From Streptomyces sp. C10-9-1 (GTDB lineage: Bacteria > Actinomycetota > Actinomycetes > Streptomycetales > Streptomycetaceae), in assembly GCF_024497955.1 (NCBI RefSeq), contig NZ_JANHKP010000025.1, positions 1 through 56,777 on the forward strand: a stretch of 56,777 nt of DNA, read 5' to 3'. Below are positions 42,154 through 49,431 of the stretch, piece by piece. The translations under genes and the position numbers were made by a program. The notes under the pieces were generated by a model. It saw nothing but the letters and a program-made list of their open reading frames with translations. It ran no database searches and was not told the origin of the DNA. Numbering within the stretch: the stretch's first letter is position 1; every line of letters starts with the position of its first letter.

Positions 42154-43179
42154 TCAGATGCGCACGCCGAACTGGAACGGCATGTTGTTGATCGACTCGT
42201 AGCGCACGTTGGCACCGGGCTTCGGGGCGTGCAGCACCTGGCCGTTGCCGGCGTAGAAGCCGACGTGGTGCAGGTCGCCGTAGAAGATGACCAGGTCGCC
42301 CTGCTTGAGCTCGCTCTGCGAGTAGAGGCGGGTACCGGCGTTGGCCTGGGCCTGCGAGGTGCGCGGGATGGAGACGCCCGCCTGGGCGAAGGCCCAGGAG
42401 GTGAGGCCGGAGCAGTCGAAGGAGCTGGGTCCGGAGGCGCCGTAGACGTACGGCGAGCCGACCTTGGACTGGGCGGCGGCGAAGGCGGAGGAGGCCCGCT
42501 GGGAGGCGGGGACGGACGGGCCGAGGTCGGCGCGCTCGCTGGCGCGGTCGGCGCGGGTCTCCTCCTCGACCAGGGCGGCCCGCTCGGCGGCGGTGAGGGA
42601 GTTCAGGAGCTTCTGCGCGTCGGCGAGCTTGCTCTGGACCTCCTGCTTCTTCTTGCCGAGCTCGGTCCGGGTCTCCTCCAGGTCCTTCAGCTTGCCCTGG
42701 GCCTCCTGGCGCTGCTGGGCGAGGATGCGCTGCTTGGACTGGATCTCCTGGATGGCGGCGGTCTGCTTGGCGCCGAGCTGGTCCAGGGCGGAGGCCTTGT
42801 CCAGGTAGGTGTCCGGGTCCCCGGAGAGGAAGAGCTGCACGGAGGGGTCGATGCCGCCGGAGCGGTACTGCGCGCTGGCGACCGAGCCGAGGCTGTCCCG
42901 GAGGGTGTTGAGCTCCTCCTGGCCGCGGGCCACCTTGTCCTGCAGGGCGTCGATCTGCTCGGAGAGCTTGTCCTGCTTCTCCTTGGCCCCGTTGAACTTC
43001 TCGGTGGCCTTCTCCGCCTCCTCGTAGAGCTTGTCGACCTTCTCCTTGACCTCGCTCTTGCTCGGGGTCGGATCGGCCTGGGCGCTCTGGGCGGTGAGGG
43101 CGACGGCGGCTGCGGCGGTCGCGGTGAGCACGGTCACACGGGCGCGGCTCGGCTGCTTGGGACGACGGTGGGACGCCAC
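42154..43179 (-). CDS. NlpC/P60 (C40) peptidoglycan hydrolase, second paralogue
   Basis: This 341-residue secreted cell-wall endopeptidase has a basic start SHRRPKQPSRARVTVL, a signal peptide with a likely cut near AQSAQADP, and a lysine-rich coiled coil of about 170 residues (RipA-like). The NlpC/P60 domain has Cys in SFDCSGLTSWAFAQAG and His in HHVGFYAGNGQVLHAP. The GTG has AAGGAG at 9 nt. The gene lies behind a ydaO-type riboswitch, so c-di-AMP probably controls it, as for other Streptomyces wall-lytic enzymes such as RpfA. Mycobacterial Rv2190c occupies the same place. Confidence 0.93.
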   Translation of the reverse strand: MASHRRPKQPSRARVTVLTATAAAAVALTAQSAQADPTPSKSEVKEKVDKLYEEAEKATEKFNGAKEKQDKLSEQIDALQDKVARGQEELNTLRDSLGSVASAQYRSGGIDPSVQLFLSGDPDTYLDKASALDQLGAKQTAAIQEIQSKQRILAQQRQEAQGKLKDLEETRTELGKKKQEVQSKLADAQKLLNSLTAAERAALVEEETRADRASERADLGPSVPASQRASSAFAAAQSKVGSPYVYGASGPSSFDCSGLTSWAFAQAGVSIPRTSQAQANAGTRLYSQSELKQGDLVIFYGDLHHVGFYAGNGQVLHAPKPGANVRYESINNMPFQFGVRI

Positions 43180-43194
43180 GAAGGCGAGCTCCTT

Positions 43195-43335
43195 CTGCCT
43201 CAGCCGCCTACCGGGCCTGTGTGGGGCACCCAGCCTCCGGCGTCCGCACGTCGGAGCCCCGGGACAGAGAGGTCGAACTGTACGAACTCGGCGGTTCCTT
43301 CGCTGCCACCCCGGCTGGGTGATCGACCGCGCGAA
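43195..43335 (-). ncRNA. ydaO-yuaA type (c-di-AMP) riboswitch
   Basis: Read on the minus strand, the leader begins with a GGTCGATCACCCAG segment and contains GGGGTGGCAGCGAAGGAACCGCC. It ends with the characteristic CCCGGTAGGCGGCTGAGG (43216-43199) just before the AAGGAG ribosome-binding site of the P60 gene. The terminal GGTAGGCGG block and the association with a wall hydrolase are hallmarks of the actinobacterial ydaO class. The fold has not been computed, so the boundaries are approximate. Confidence 0.75.
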
Positions 43336-43348
43336 GGTTCGAGGCCAG

Positions 43349-43378
43349 ACCCTAGTGACCTTCCTGTGATCACTTCAA
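43349..43378 (-). promoter_or_regulatory. Promoter of the riboswitch-P60 transcript
   Basis: On the minus strand TTGAAG (43378-43373) and TAGGGT (43354-43349) are 18 nt apart. The spacer holds an inverted repeat with 5-bp arms AGTGA/TCACT (43354-43374) that could be a regulator site. Initiation near 43342 would give a leader of about 160 nt. Confidence 0.6.
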
Positions 43379-43499
43379 ATCCTCATCGGGAAAATCTCCC
43401 CCGGAAACACCATTCTTTACCCTCACCCCACGCGCCGTAGCGGAAACTTGACACGCCGTCCCCCACAAGGCGCATCAATTCGGGCATGTGAGGCGAGAG

Positions 43500-44864
43500 T
43501 TACGAGAGGCGCGAAAGGCGCTTCAGGAGCAAGAGGGACGCGACCGGCCTGGCGCCGGCCTTGGCCACCCCGTCGGCCACCTCGCGGTCGGTGGAGGCCA
43601 CCACCACCGGCCGCCCCGGAGGCTCGGCGCGGACCAGCTGGCGGATCAGCTCGTCGGCGGTGACGCCCGGCTTGGAGAAGAGCACCCGCACCCCGCGCGG
43701 CGGGGCGAGCAGCACCGGGGCGGCCAGCTCGGCGCCGTCGAAGACGCAGGTCACCTCCGCCCCCGTGCGGGCCGCCAGCACGGACAGGCCGCCCAGCAGC
43801 CGGAGCCGCTGCTTCTCCAGCGGCATGGTCGGGTAGCCGGTCTTGGTGACGTTGTAGCCGTCCACCACCAGGTGCGCCTGGGGCAGTTCGAGGAGCTGGT
43901 CCAGCAGCGCCGGATCGGTCTCCGACAGCGCCCGCGCCGCGATGTCCTTGGGCGACATCCGGCCCGGCTCCACCGCGTCGACCGTGTCGGCCGGATGCAT
44001 GCCCGCCGGGGGCAGCGCCAGCTCCCTGCGCAGCCCCTGGGCGGCGTCCAGGACGGTGTCCAGGAGCAGGCGCAGGCGCATGTCCTCCACGGAGCGCCCC
44101 TCGCGGGCCGCGCGGCGCCCGGCCTCCACGGCCGCCTCCGCCTCGCCCAGGCGCGCCTTCAGCCGCCGGGTCTCGCTCTCCGCGGCCGACACCTGCGCGG
44201 CCGCCTGCGCCCGCACCGACTCGATCTCGGAGGCCGATCGCCGCAGCGCGGCCTCGCCCCGCTTGACGTCCGCCTGCGCGCTGCGCAGCTTGCGGGCGAG
44301 GGAGTCGGCCTCCTTGCGGGCCGCCTCCAGCTCCGCGCGCAGCCGGTCGGTCTCGGACCTGACCTGGCCGCGGGCCTCGGCGAGTTCCGCCCGCAGGCGC
44401 TCCAGCTCGCGCCGGCCCTCCTCCTCGGCCCGCTCGGCGTCCGCGCGCTCGACCTCCTCGCCCGCGGCCGCGACGAGTTTCACCCATCCGGCGGGGCGCA
44501 GCACATAGGCGGCGGCCGCCACGTCCACCGGGTCGGCCGCCCCGGGCGGCGCCCCCGCCTCCAGCGCCCCGGCCAGCTCCGGCTGGCCCTTCGCGAGCCG
44601 CTCGGCGACGCGCCGGCGGAACACGGGGTCCCCGTCGAGCGCGGCGGCCATGGCGTTCCCGGCGAACTTGGCCCTGCGGGTCGGGGTGAACCGGGCGTAC
44701 TGCCGCAACTGGGGCGGGAGTTCGGCGACGGTCAGGCCGCCGAAGGCGTCGGACACCAGGGCGACGACCCTCCGCCGGACACCCTCGGGCAGGGGGCGGT
44801 CGAGGGCCTCCGCGGCGCCTGCGGCCGCACCGGCCGGTTCCGCGTCGCCTGCGGGCTGCTCCAC
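43500..44864 (-). CDS. NYN/PIN-like RNase domain protein with coiled coil
   Basis: The 454-residue protein has a helical N-terminal region (about 1-130). A long charged coiled coil follows (about 135-270: RRELERLRAELAEARGQV and similar). The C-terminal NYN domain of the YacP/Rae1 type starts at QAHLVVDGYNVTKTGYP, with further acidic residues in VTCVFDGAEL and VVVASTDREVADGVAKAG. NYN domains are Mg-dependent RNases. GTG start and TAA stop. It follows the zinc-ribbon gene by 36 nt and is probably co-transcribed. The RNA target is unknown. Confidence 0.87.
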   Translation of the reverse strand: MEQPAGDAEPAGAAAGAAEALDRPLPEGVRRRVVALVSDAFGGLTVAELPPQLRQYARFTPTRRAKFAGNAMAAALDGDPVFRRRVAERLAKGQPELAGALEAGAPPGAADPVDVAAAAYVLRPAGWVKLVAAAGEEVERADAERAEEEGRRELERLRAELAEARGQVRSETDRLRAELEAARKEADSLARKLRSAQADVKRGEAALRRSASEIESVRAQAAAQVSAAESETRRLKARLGEAEAAVEAGRRAAREGRSVEDMRLRLLLDTVLDAAQGLRRELALPPAGMHPADTVDAVEPGRMSPKDIAARALSETDPALLDQLLELPQAHLVVDGYNVTKTGYPTMPLEKQRLRLLGGLSVLAARTGAEVTCVFDGAELAAPVLLAPPRGVRVLFSKPGVTADELIRQLVRAEPPGRPVVVASTDREVADGVAKAGARPVASLLLLKRLSRLS

Positions 44865-44900
44865 GATCCGTCACCCCTACACCCTCAGGGGGCCGCTCTC

Positions 44901-45143
44901 TCAGGAAGCGGCACCCGGCCTGTCCACCAGCTCGATCTGGTCCACCGCGTTGCACCAGCGGCAGCGGACCGACTCGATGGTCTCACTGACCACCTCGCGC
45001 TCCTCCACCGTCGGCTCCCCCGCGAGGTCGAGGTGGACGTACTCCACGACCTTGGACGAGCGGGTGACGTCGAAGCGGGTGAGGTTGCCGCAGAGCGTGC
45101 AGCGCCACCGGGTGTCGGCCGTCGGCGTGGGAACCGTCGTCAT
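44901..45143 (-). CDS. Small zinc-ribbon protein
   Basis: This 80-residue protein has two CxxC knuckles: CTLCGN (Cys15, Cys18) near the N-terminus and CRWCNA (about residues 61-64). Between them is a beta-rich TRFDVTRSSKVVEYVHLDLAGEPTVEEREVVSETIESV. This is a likely structural zinc site of the rubredoxin/zinc-ribbon kind; the function is unknown. AAAGGA precedes the ATG. Its position just before the NYN nuclease gene suggests a shared operon. Confidence 0.8.
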   Translation of the reverse strand: MTTVPTPTADTRWRCTLCGNLTRFDVTRSSKVVEYVHLDLAGEPTVEEREVVSETIESVRCRWCNAVDQIELVDRPGAAS

Positions 45144-45292
45144 CGTGCCGTCCTTTTCGTCTCACGGTGCCGGGACCCGCGGTGCGCCGTCGAACTGCGG
45201 ATGTACTCCCTGCAACCCTACGGCCTCACGGGTACCCGCGGTCACGGCGAGGCACGCTGTACCGTTTCCTCCCGCTGCGCCATGCTCTGTCC

Positions 45293-46027
45293 ATGATCGG
45301 TCGGTGGCCCACTGCGAGCAGAGCCGTCACCGGGGCGGTGCGCACCCCGGTGGCGACCTACACCCTGATCGCCCTGTGCTGCGCGCTCTTCGCCGTCAGC
45401 CCCGTCTCGGGGCTGAACCCGGCCCACGGGAGCGCGGAGCAGCTGCTGGAGGCGCAGTCCTCCTACTTCGCACGCTGGGGGGTGGTCCCCGCGGAGCTGC
45501 TGTCCGGTTCGCCCCGGGCACTGCTGACCCCGCTGACCGCACCGTTCGTCCACGGCAGTTGGCTGCACCTGCTCGGCAACATGCTCTTCCTCTACGTCTT
45601 CGGGGCCATGACCGAGGAACGCATGGGGCGCAGCGGCTTCGTCCTGTTCTACCTCGGCACGGGCTATGTCGCCCTGCTGGTGTACGCGGTGGCCAACGCC
45701 GAGTCGGCGCAGACGCTGGTGGGTGCCTCCGGGGCCATCTCGGCGGTCCTGGGCGCCTTCCTCCATCTCTTCCCCCGGGCACGGGTGACCAGCCTCTTCC
45801 CCTTCCTGTTCTTCGTTCCGCTGCGCTTCCCGGCCTGGGCCGTGCTCGTCTTCTGGTTCGCGGTCCAGTGGGTGGCGGCGCAGAACGCCGGACCCGGGCC
45901 GGGCGTCGCCTACCTCGCGCACCTGGCGGGGTTCACCACCGGGTTCCTCTGTGCCTGGGGCCGCTTCCGGGCTGGGGCTAGAGTGAGGTCGTCTACAGCG
46001 GCCAGCGAGGGAGAAGGCAAGCCGTGA
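45293..46027 (+). CDS. Rhomboid family intramembrane serine protease
   Basis: The 244-residue polytopic protein has about six helices. The catalytic Ser lies in VGASGAISAVLGAFLHLFPRA (GASG motif), and the His of the dyad in AHLAGFTTGFLCAW. The loop HGSWLHLLGNMLFLYVFG is also typical. ATG 45293 is chosen at the start of the conserved region; an in-frame open stretch of 42 codons upstream has no ribosome-binding site. The stop overlaps the next start as GTGA, coupling it to a RAM-domain protein. Confidence 0.9.
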   Translation: MIGRWPTASRAVTGAVRTPVATYTLIALCCALFAVSPVSGLNPAHGSAEQLLEAQSSYFARWGVVPAELLSGSPRALLTPLTAPFVHGSWLHLLGNMLFLYVFGAMTEERMGRSGFVLFYLGTGYVALLVYAVANAESAQTLVGASGAISAVLGAFLHLFPRARVTSLFPFLFFVPLRFPAWAVLVFWFAVQWVAAQNAGPGPGVAYLAHLAGFTTGFLCAWGRFRAGARVRSSTAASEGEGKP

Positions 46028-46305
46028 TCACTGCGATCGTGCTCATCAAGACCAGCGTGGACCGCATCCCCGAGATCGCCGAGTCGATCGCCGCGCTGGA
46101 CAGCGTCAGCGAGGTCTTCTCGGTGACCGGGACGTACGACCTGATCGCCATGGTCCGGGTCGCGCGCCACGACGACCTCGCCGACGTCATCCCCGGGCGC
46201 ATCAGCAAGATCCCGGGCGTCGAGGGCACCGACACCCACGTCGCCTTCCGGACGTACTCGCAGCACGACCTGGAGGCCGCGTTCGCGATCGGCCTCGACG
46301 CCTGA
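46024..46305 (+). CDS. Stand-alone Lrp/AsnC ligand-binding (RAM) domain protein
   Basis: The protein is only 93 residues, a RAM domain without a DNA-binding part: ITAIVLIKTSVDRIPEIAESIAALDSVSEVFSVTGTYDLIAMVRV, then DDLADVIPGRISKIPGVEGTDTHVAFR. RAM domains bind amino acids and form dimers to octamers. Stand-alone versions may modulate full-length Lrp proteins or act as metabolic sensors. It overlaps the rhomboid protease gene by 4 bp, so the two are probably made together. The pairing has no obvious explanation. Confidence 0.9.
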   Translation: MITAIVLIKTSVDRIPEIAESIAALDSVSEVFSVTGTYDLIAMVRVARHDDLADVIPGRISKIPGVEGTDTHVAFRTYSQHDLEAAFAIGLDA

Positions 46306-46345
46306 GCCGCCCGGGAGCCACCCGGCCGGTCCCGGTACGCGGCGG

Positions 46346-47779
46346 TCAGCCGCGGTCCGGCACGCAGCGGCCGCCCTCGGTGCGGTAGCGCAGGCGCGCG
46401 CCGTCGCGGACCAGTTCCCGCACCGCGGCCAGGAAGCGCAGGATGTGCTCGTCGGGGGTCCCCGCGCCGAAGCTCACCCGGACGGCGTTCAGCGGCACCG
46501 AGCCCCCGGGCGCCGGCTCCGGTGCCCCGCACTCCCCCGCCTCGCCCCGGCCCGCGCCGAGCAGCGTGCGCACCAGCGGATGGGCGCAGAACAGGCCGTC
46601 GCGGACGCCGATCCCGTACTCGGCGGAGAGGGCCGCCGCGAAGTGGGAGCTGTTCCAGCCGTCGACGGTGAAGGACAGCACGCCCACACGCGGCGCGTCG
46701 TCCCCGAACAGCGAGAGCACCCGCACCTCGGGAATGCCCGCCAGCCCCGCGCGCACCTCGGCGACCAGGCGCTGCTCCCGGGCGACGAGGCCGGGGAAGC
46801 CCGCCTCGGTCAGCGCCCGGCAGGCGGAGGCGAGGGCGTAGGCGCCGATCACGTTCGGCGAGCCCGCCTCGTGCCGGGCCTCGGTGGTGTGCCACTCCAC
46901 GTCGAGCCCGCCGGCTCCCCCGCCCTCCGGGCGCCGGGTCACGGTGCGCAAGGCTCCGCCGCCCGCGAGGTAGGGCTCCGCGGCCCGGAGCCAGTCCGCC
47001 CGCCCGGCGAGCACGCCCGAGCCGAACGGGGCGTACAGCTTGTGCCCGGAGAGGGCCACCCAGTCCGCGCCGGTCTCCCGGAGGGACACCGGGCGGTGCG
47101 GCGCGAGCTGGGCGGCGTCCAGCACGATCCGGGCGCCGTGGGCGTGGGCCGCCGCGGCCAGCTCCCGCACCGGCCAGAGCTCGCCGGTCACGTTGGAGGC
47201 TCCGGTGACGCAGACCAGGGCCGGTCCGTGCGGGTCCCGGTCGGCGAGTGCCCGCTCCAGGGCGCGCACGGCCCCGTCGGGCGTGCGGGGCGCGTCGAGG
47301 ACGGTCACCTCCGCACCGCGCCAGGGCAGCAGGGAGGCGTGGTGCTCGGTCTCGAAGACGAACACCCGGCAGCCGGCGGGCAGGGCCGAGGCGAGCAGGT
47401 TGAGCGAGTCGGTGGTGGAGCGGGTGAAGAGGAGCTGGTCGTCCTCGCGGCAGTCGAGGAAGGTGCGCACGGCCGCCCGGCTGCTCTCGAAGAGGTCGGT
47501 GGACAGCTGGGAGAGGTACCCGGCACCCCGGTGGACGCTGCCGTAGTACGGGGCGTAGGCGGCGACGTCGTCCCAGACCCGCTGGAGCGCCGGGGCGCTG
47601 GCCGCGTAGTCGAGGGAGGCGTAGCCGGTCTCCCCGCCGGTGGCCAGGGGCACGGTGACGTCCCTGCCGAGGACGGCGAGCGGCTCGGAGCGACGGGCCG
47701 CGGCGCCGGTGGCGGCGGCCGGGGCGCGGAGGGCGGACGGGACGGAGGGGGTCGCGGTGGTGGCGGGGCGCACGGACAT
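46346..47779 (-). CDS. Class V aminotransferase-fold PLP enzyme
   Basis: The 477-residue enzyme resembles cysteine desulfurases and isopenicillin-N epimerases. Features are ASLDYAASAPALQRVWDDVAAYAPYYGSVHRGAGYLS at the N-terminal arm, FVFETEHHASLLPWR, the PLP-binding Asp in RIVLDAAQLAPHRPV, the Schiff-base Lys in WVALSGHKLYAPFGSGVL and RHEAGSPNVIGAYAL. No IscS-type Cys loop is obvious, so a Cys/selenocysteine lyase-like role is likely but unproven. It sits behind a SAM-IV-type riboswitch, which points to sulfur amino-acid metabolism. The ATG has GGGAGA upstream. Ala/Pro-rich residues 1-35 are probably disordered. Confidence 0.87.
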   Translation of the reverse strand: MSVRPATTATPSVPSALRAPAAATGAAARRSEPLAVLGRDVTVPLATGGETGYASLDYAASAPALQRVWDDVAAYAPYYGSVHRGAGYLSQLSTDLFESSRAAVRTFLDCREDDQLLFTRSTTDSLNLLASALPAGCRVFVFETEHHASLLPWRGAEVTVLDAPRTPDGAVRALERALADRDPHGPALVCVTGASNVTGELWPVRELAAAAHAHGARIVLDAAQLAPHRPVSLRETGADWVALSGHKLYAPFGSGVLAGRADWLRAAEPYLAGGGALRTVTRRPEGGGAGGLDVEWHTTEARHEAGSPNVIGAYALASACRALTEAGFPGLVAREQRLVAEVRAGLAGIPEVRVLSLFGDDAPRVGVLSFTVDGWNSSHFAAALSAEYGIGVRDGLFCAHPLVRTLLGAGRGEAGECGAPEPAPGGSVPLNAVRVSFGAGTPDEHILRFLAAVRELVRDGARLRYRTEGGRCVPDRG

Positions 47780-47969
47780 GGCGGAGTCTCCCGGCGGGAA
47801 GGGCGAACGGGCGGCGACGACCCGTCGCGGCGTACGGGGATGCCTCGACGCACACGCGGAAGCGGTGTGCGGAGGGGGCGGAGGAGGAGCCCCGAGGGCA
47901 CCTCCGGGGCGTGGTTCGGGCGGGCGCCGCCGTCCGCGGCAGGGCGGGACGGGGCCGCCGAACGACGCC
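47780..47969 (-). other. Leader between the upstream ORF and the PLP enzyme gene
   Basis: This 190-nt GC-rich stretch separates the six-codon upstream ORF from the class V enzyme start. It holds GC-rich inverted segments but no family-supported gene. An out-of-frame GTG at 47855 opens a shadow frame. Confidence 0.45.
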
Positions 47970-47990
47970 CTAGCGCATTCGCTTGCTCAC
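47970..47990 (-). CDS. Six-codon upstream ORF (MSKRMR) after the riboswitch
   Basis: GTG AGC AAG CGA ATG CGC TAG follows the SAM-IV-type element, with a good ribosome-binding site GAGGAG 7 nt upstream. It is too short for a functional protein by itself. Its well-placed ribosome-binding site next to the riboswitch suggests that translation of this peptide, and not initiation at the main gene, is what SAM controls (inference). Confidence 0.5.
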   Translation of the reverse strand: MSKRMR

Positions 47991-48004
47991 GGGACAGCTC
48001 CTCG

Positions 48005-48147
48005 ACCAGGACCCCGGAGCGGTGAGGGGTCCGCGCTTGCCGCAGACCTCGCTGCCTGCGGCCTGGTCTTCACCCGGGGCACCCCGCCACGGACGGAGGG
48101 TTGCCGGACAGCGGGCCGGGGCCGTGGTCGCTGTCACTCATGACCTT
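48005..48147 (-). ncRNA. SAM-IV-type riboswitch
   Basis: Read on the minus strand the leader starts AAGGTCATGAGTGACAGCGA. It has the core CGGCAACCCTCC, then GGCGGGGTGCCCCGGGTGAAGACC, whose GACC closes helix P1 with the initial GGTC. Two further hairpins follow (CGCAG...CTGCG near 48040-48060 and GGACCCC...GGGGTCC near 48009-48037), as in the actinobacterial SAM-IV class. Without folding software I cannot exclude SAM-I/IV variants. It precedes the class V PLP enzyme gene. Confidence 0.85.
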
Positions 48148-48178
48148 GGTGGGCATCCTGCCACACGCGCGGGACCGG

Positions 48179-48215
48179 GCGGGGGCGGGGTCCGCCATCC
48201 GGACCCCGCCCCCGC
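48179..48215 (-). terminator. Terminator of trpD
   Basis: A perfect 16-bp stem (arm GCGGGGGCGGGGTCCG) with a 5-nt loop starts 20 nt past the trpD stop. It insulates trpD from the SAM-riboswitch promoter. Confidence 0.85.
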
Positions 48216-48234
48216 CCCACCGCCGCCGCGGACC

Positions 48235-49299
48235 TCAGGCGTTGCTCGCGGCCACCCAGCGCTCCAGGGCGGCCCGGGCCTCGCCCGAGTCGACGGACCG
48301 GGCCGCGCGCGCCACCCCTGCCGCGAGCTGCTCGTCCAGGGTGCCGTCGGTGGGCTCCAGGGCCACCAGCGCGGCCGCCGCGTTGAGCAGCACCGCGTCG
48401 CGCACCGGTCCCGTCTCCCCGCCCAGCAGCCGGCGGGCCACATCGGCGTTGTAGGAGGCGTCCGCGCCCCGCAGCGCCTCCACGGGCACCAGGTCGATTC
48501 CGATGTCCCGGGGGTCGAAGCGCTCCTCGCGGACGGCGCCGTCCCGCACCACCCACACGCGGGAGGTCGCGGTGGTCGTCAGCTCGTCCAGGCCGTCGTC
48601 GCCCCGGAAGACCAGGGCGGAGGAGCCCCGGGCCGCGAGCACCCCGGCCATGATGGGCGCCATGCGGGCGTCGGCGACACCGGTCGCCTGGGCCTTCACC
48701 CGGGCCGGGTTGGTCAGCGGGCCCAGGAAGTTGAAGACGGTGCGGATGCCCAGCTCCCTGCGGGCGGAGGCCACGTGCCGCAGCGCCGGGTGGAAGCGCA
48801 CCGCGAAGCAGAAGGTGATGCCCGCCTCCTCGGCGACCTCGGCCACCCGCTGGGGGGTGAGCTCCAGGTTGACGCCGAGCTTCTCCAGGACGTCGGAGGC
48901 GCCGCTCGCCGAGGAGGCCGCCCGGTTGCCGTGCTTGACGACCTTGGCCCCGGTGCCGGCGACCACGATCGCGGACATGGTGGAGATGTTGACCGTCTTG
49001 GCGCCGTCGCCGCCGGTGCCGACGATGTCGACGCTGCGGCCGGGCACCTCGATCAGGTTGGCGTGCGCGTACATGGTGCGGACCAGGCCGGAGATCTGCT
49101 CCACGGTCTCGCCCTTGGCGCGCAGGGCGACGGCGAAGCCGGCGATCTGCGCGTCGGTGGCCTCGCCCCGCAGGATCCGGTCCATGGCCCACGCGGTGGC
49201 CTCGGCGCCCTGGCCGCTCCCGTCGAGGACGGCGTTCAGCACGGCGGGCCAGGAGAGGTCCGCCACGCTGTCGCCGCCGTCCGGGGTCACAACGTTCAT
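48235..49299 (-). CDS. trpD: Anthranilate phosphoribosyltransferase
   Basis: TrpD transfers phosphoribose from PRPP to anthranilate, the second step of tryptophan synthesis. Its 354 residues include GTGGDGAKTVNISTMSAIVVAGTGAKVVKHGNRAASS (the PRPP-binding GTGGD and the KHGN loop), then FCFAVRFHPALRHVASARRELGIRTVFNFLGPLTNPA with the anthranilate-binding region. It stands alone, 24 kb from the fused trpE. The -10 box TAGGGT (49341-49346) and AGGAG near the ATG are visible. No Trp leader is seen here. Confidence 0.96.
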   Translation of the reverse strand: MNVVTPDGGDSVADLSWPAVLNAVLDGSGQGAEATAWAMDRILRGEATDAQIAGFAVALRAKGETVEQISGLVRTMYAHANLIEVPGRSVDIVGTGGDGAKTVNISTMSAIVVAGTGAKVVKHGNRAASSASGASDVLEKLGVNLELTPQRVAEVAEEAGITFCFAVRFHPALRHVASARRELGIRTVFNFLGPLTNPARVKAQATGVADARMAPIMAGVLAARGSSALVFRGDDGLDELTTTATSRVWVVRDGAVREERFDPRDIGIDLVPVEALRGADASYNADVARRLLGGETGPVRDAVLLNAAAALVALEPTDGTLDEQLAAGVARAARSVDSGEARAALERWVAASNA

Positions 49300-49360
49300 G
49301 GTCCGCTCCTGGGGTCCACAGCCAATGGGGTTCGGGTTCCACCCTATCCAGCGCCGGACG

Positions 49361-49403
49361 GCCCGAAGGGCCCCGTCCAGCGGATGGACGGGGCCCTTCG
49401 GGC
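49361..49403 (-). terminator. Terminator of the qcr operon
   Basis: An 18-bp perfect stem (arm GCCCGAAGGGCCCCGTCC) with a 7-nt loop lies 28 nt past the qcrB stop and just ahead of the trpD promoter. Confidence 0.9.
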
Positions 49404-49431
49404 GTGTGGCGACGCGTGTGCCGGGGGGGGG

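Noticed and set aside
43448..43453. Plus-strand TTGACA as a promoter
   Set aside because: No matching -10 box at 16-19 nt and no plus-strand gene follows.
45167..45292. N-terminal extension of the rhomboid protease
   Set aside because: No ribosome-binding site, Arg/Pro-rich, and outside the conserved rhomboid core.
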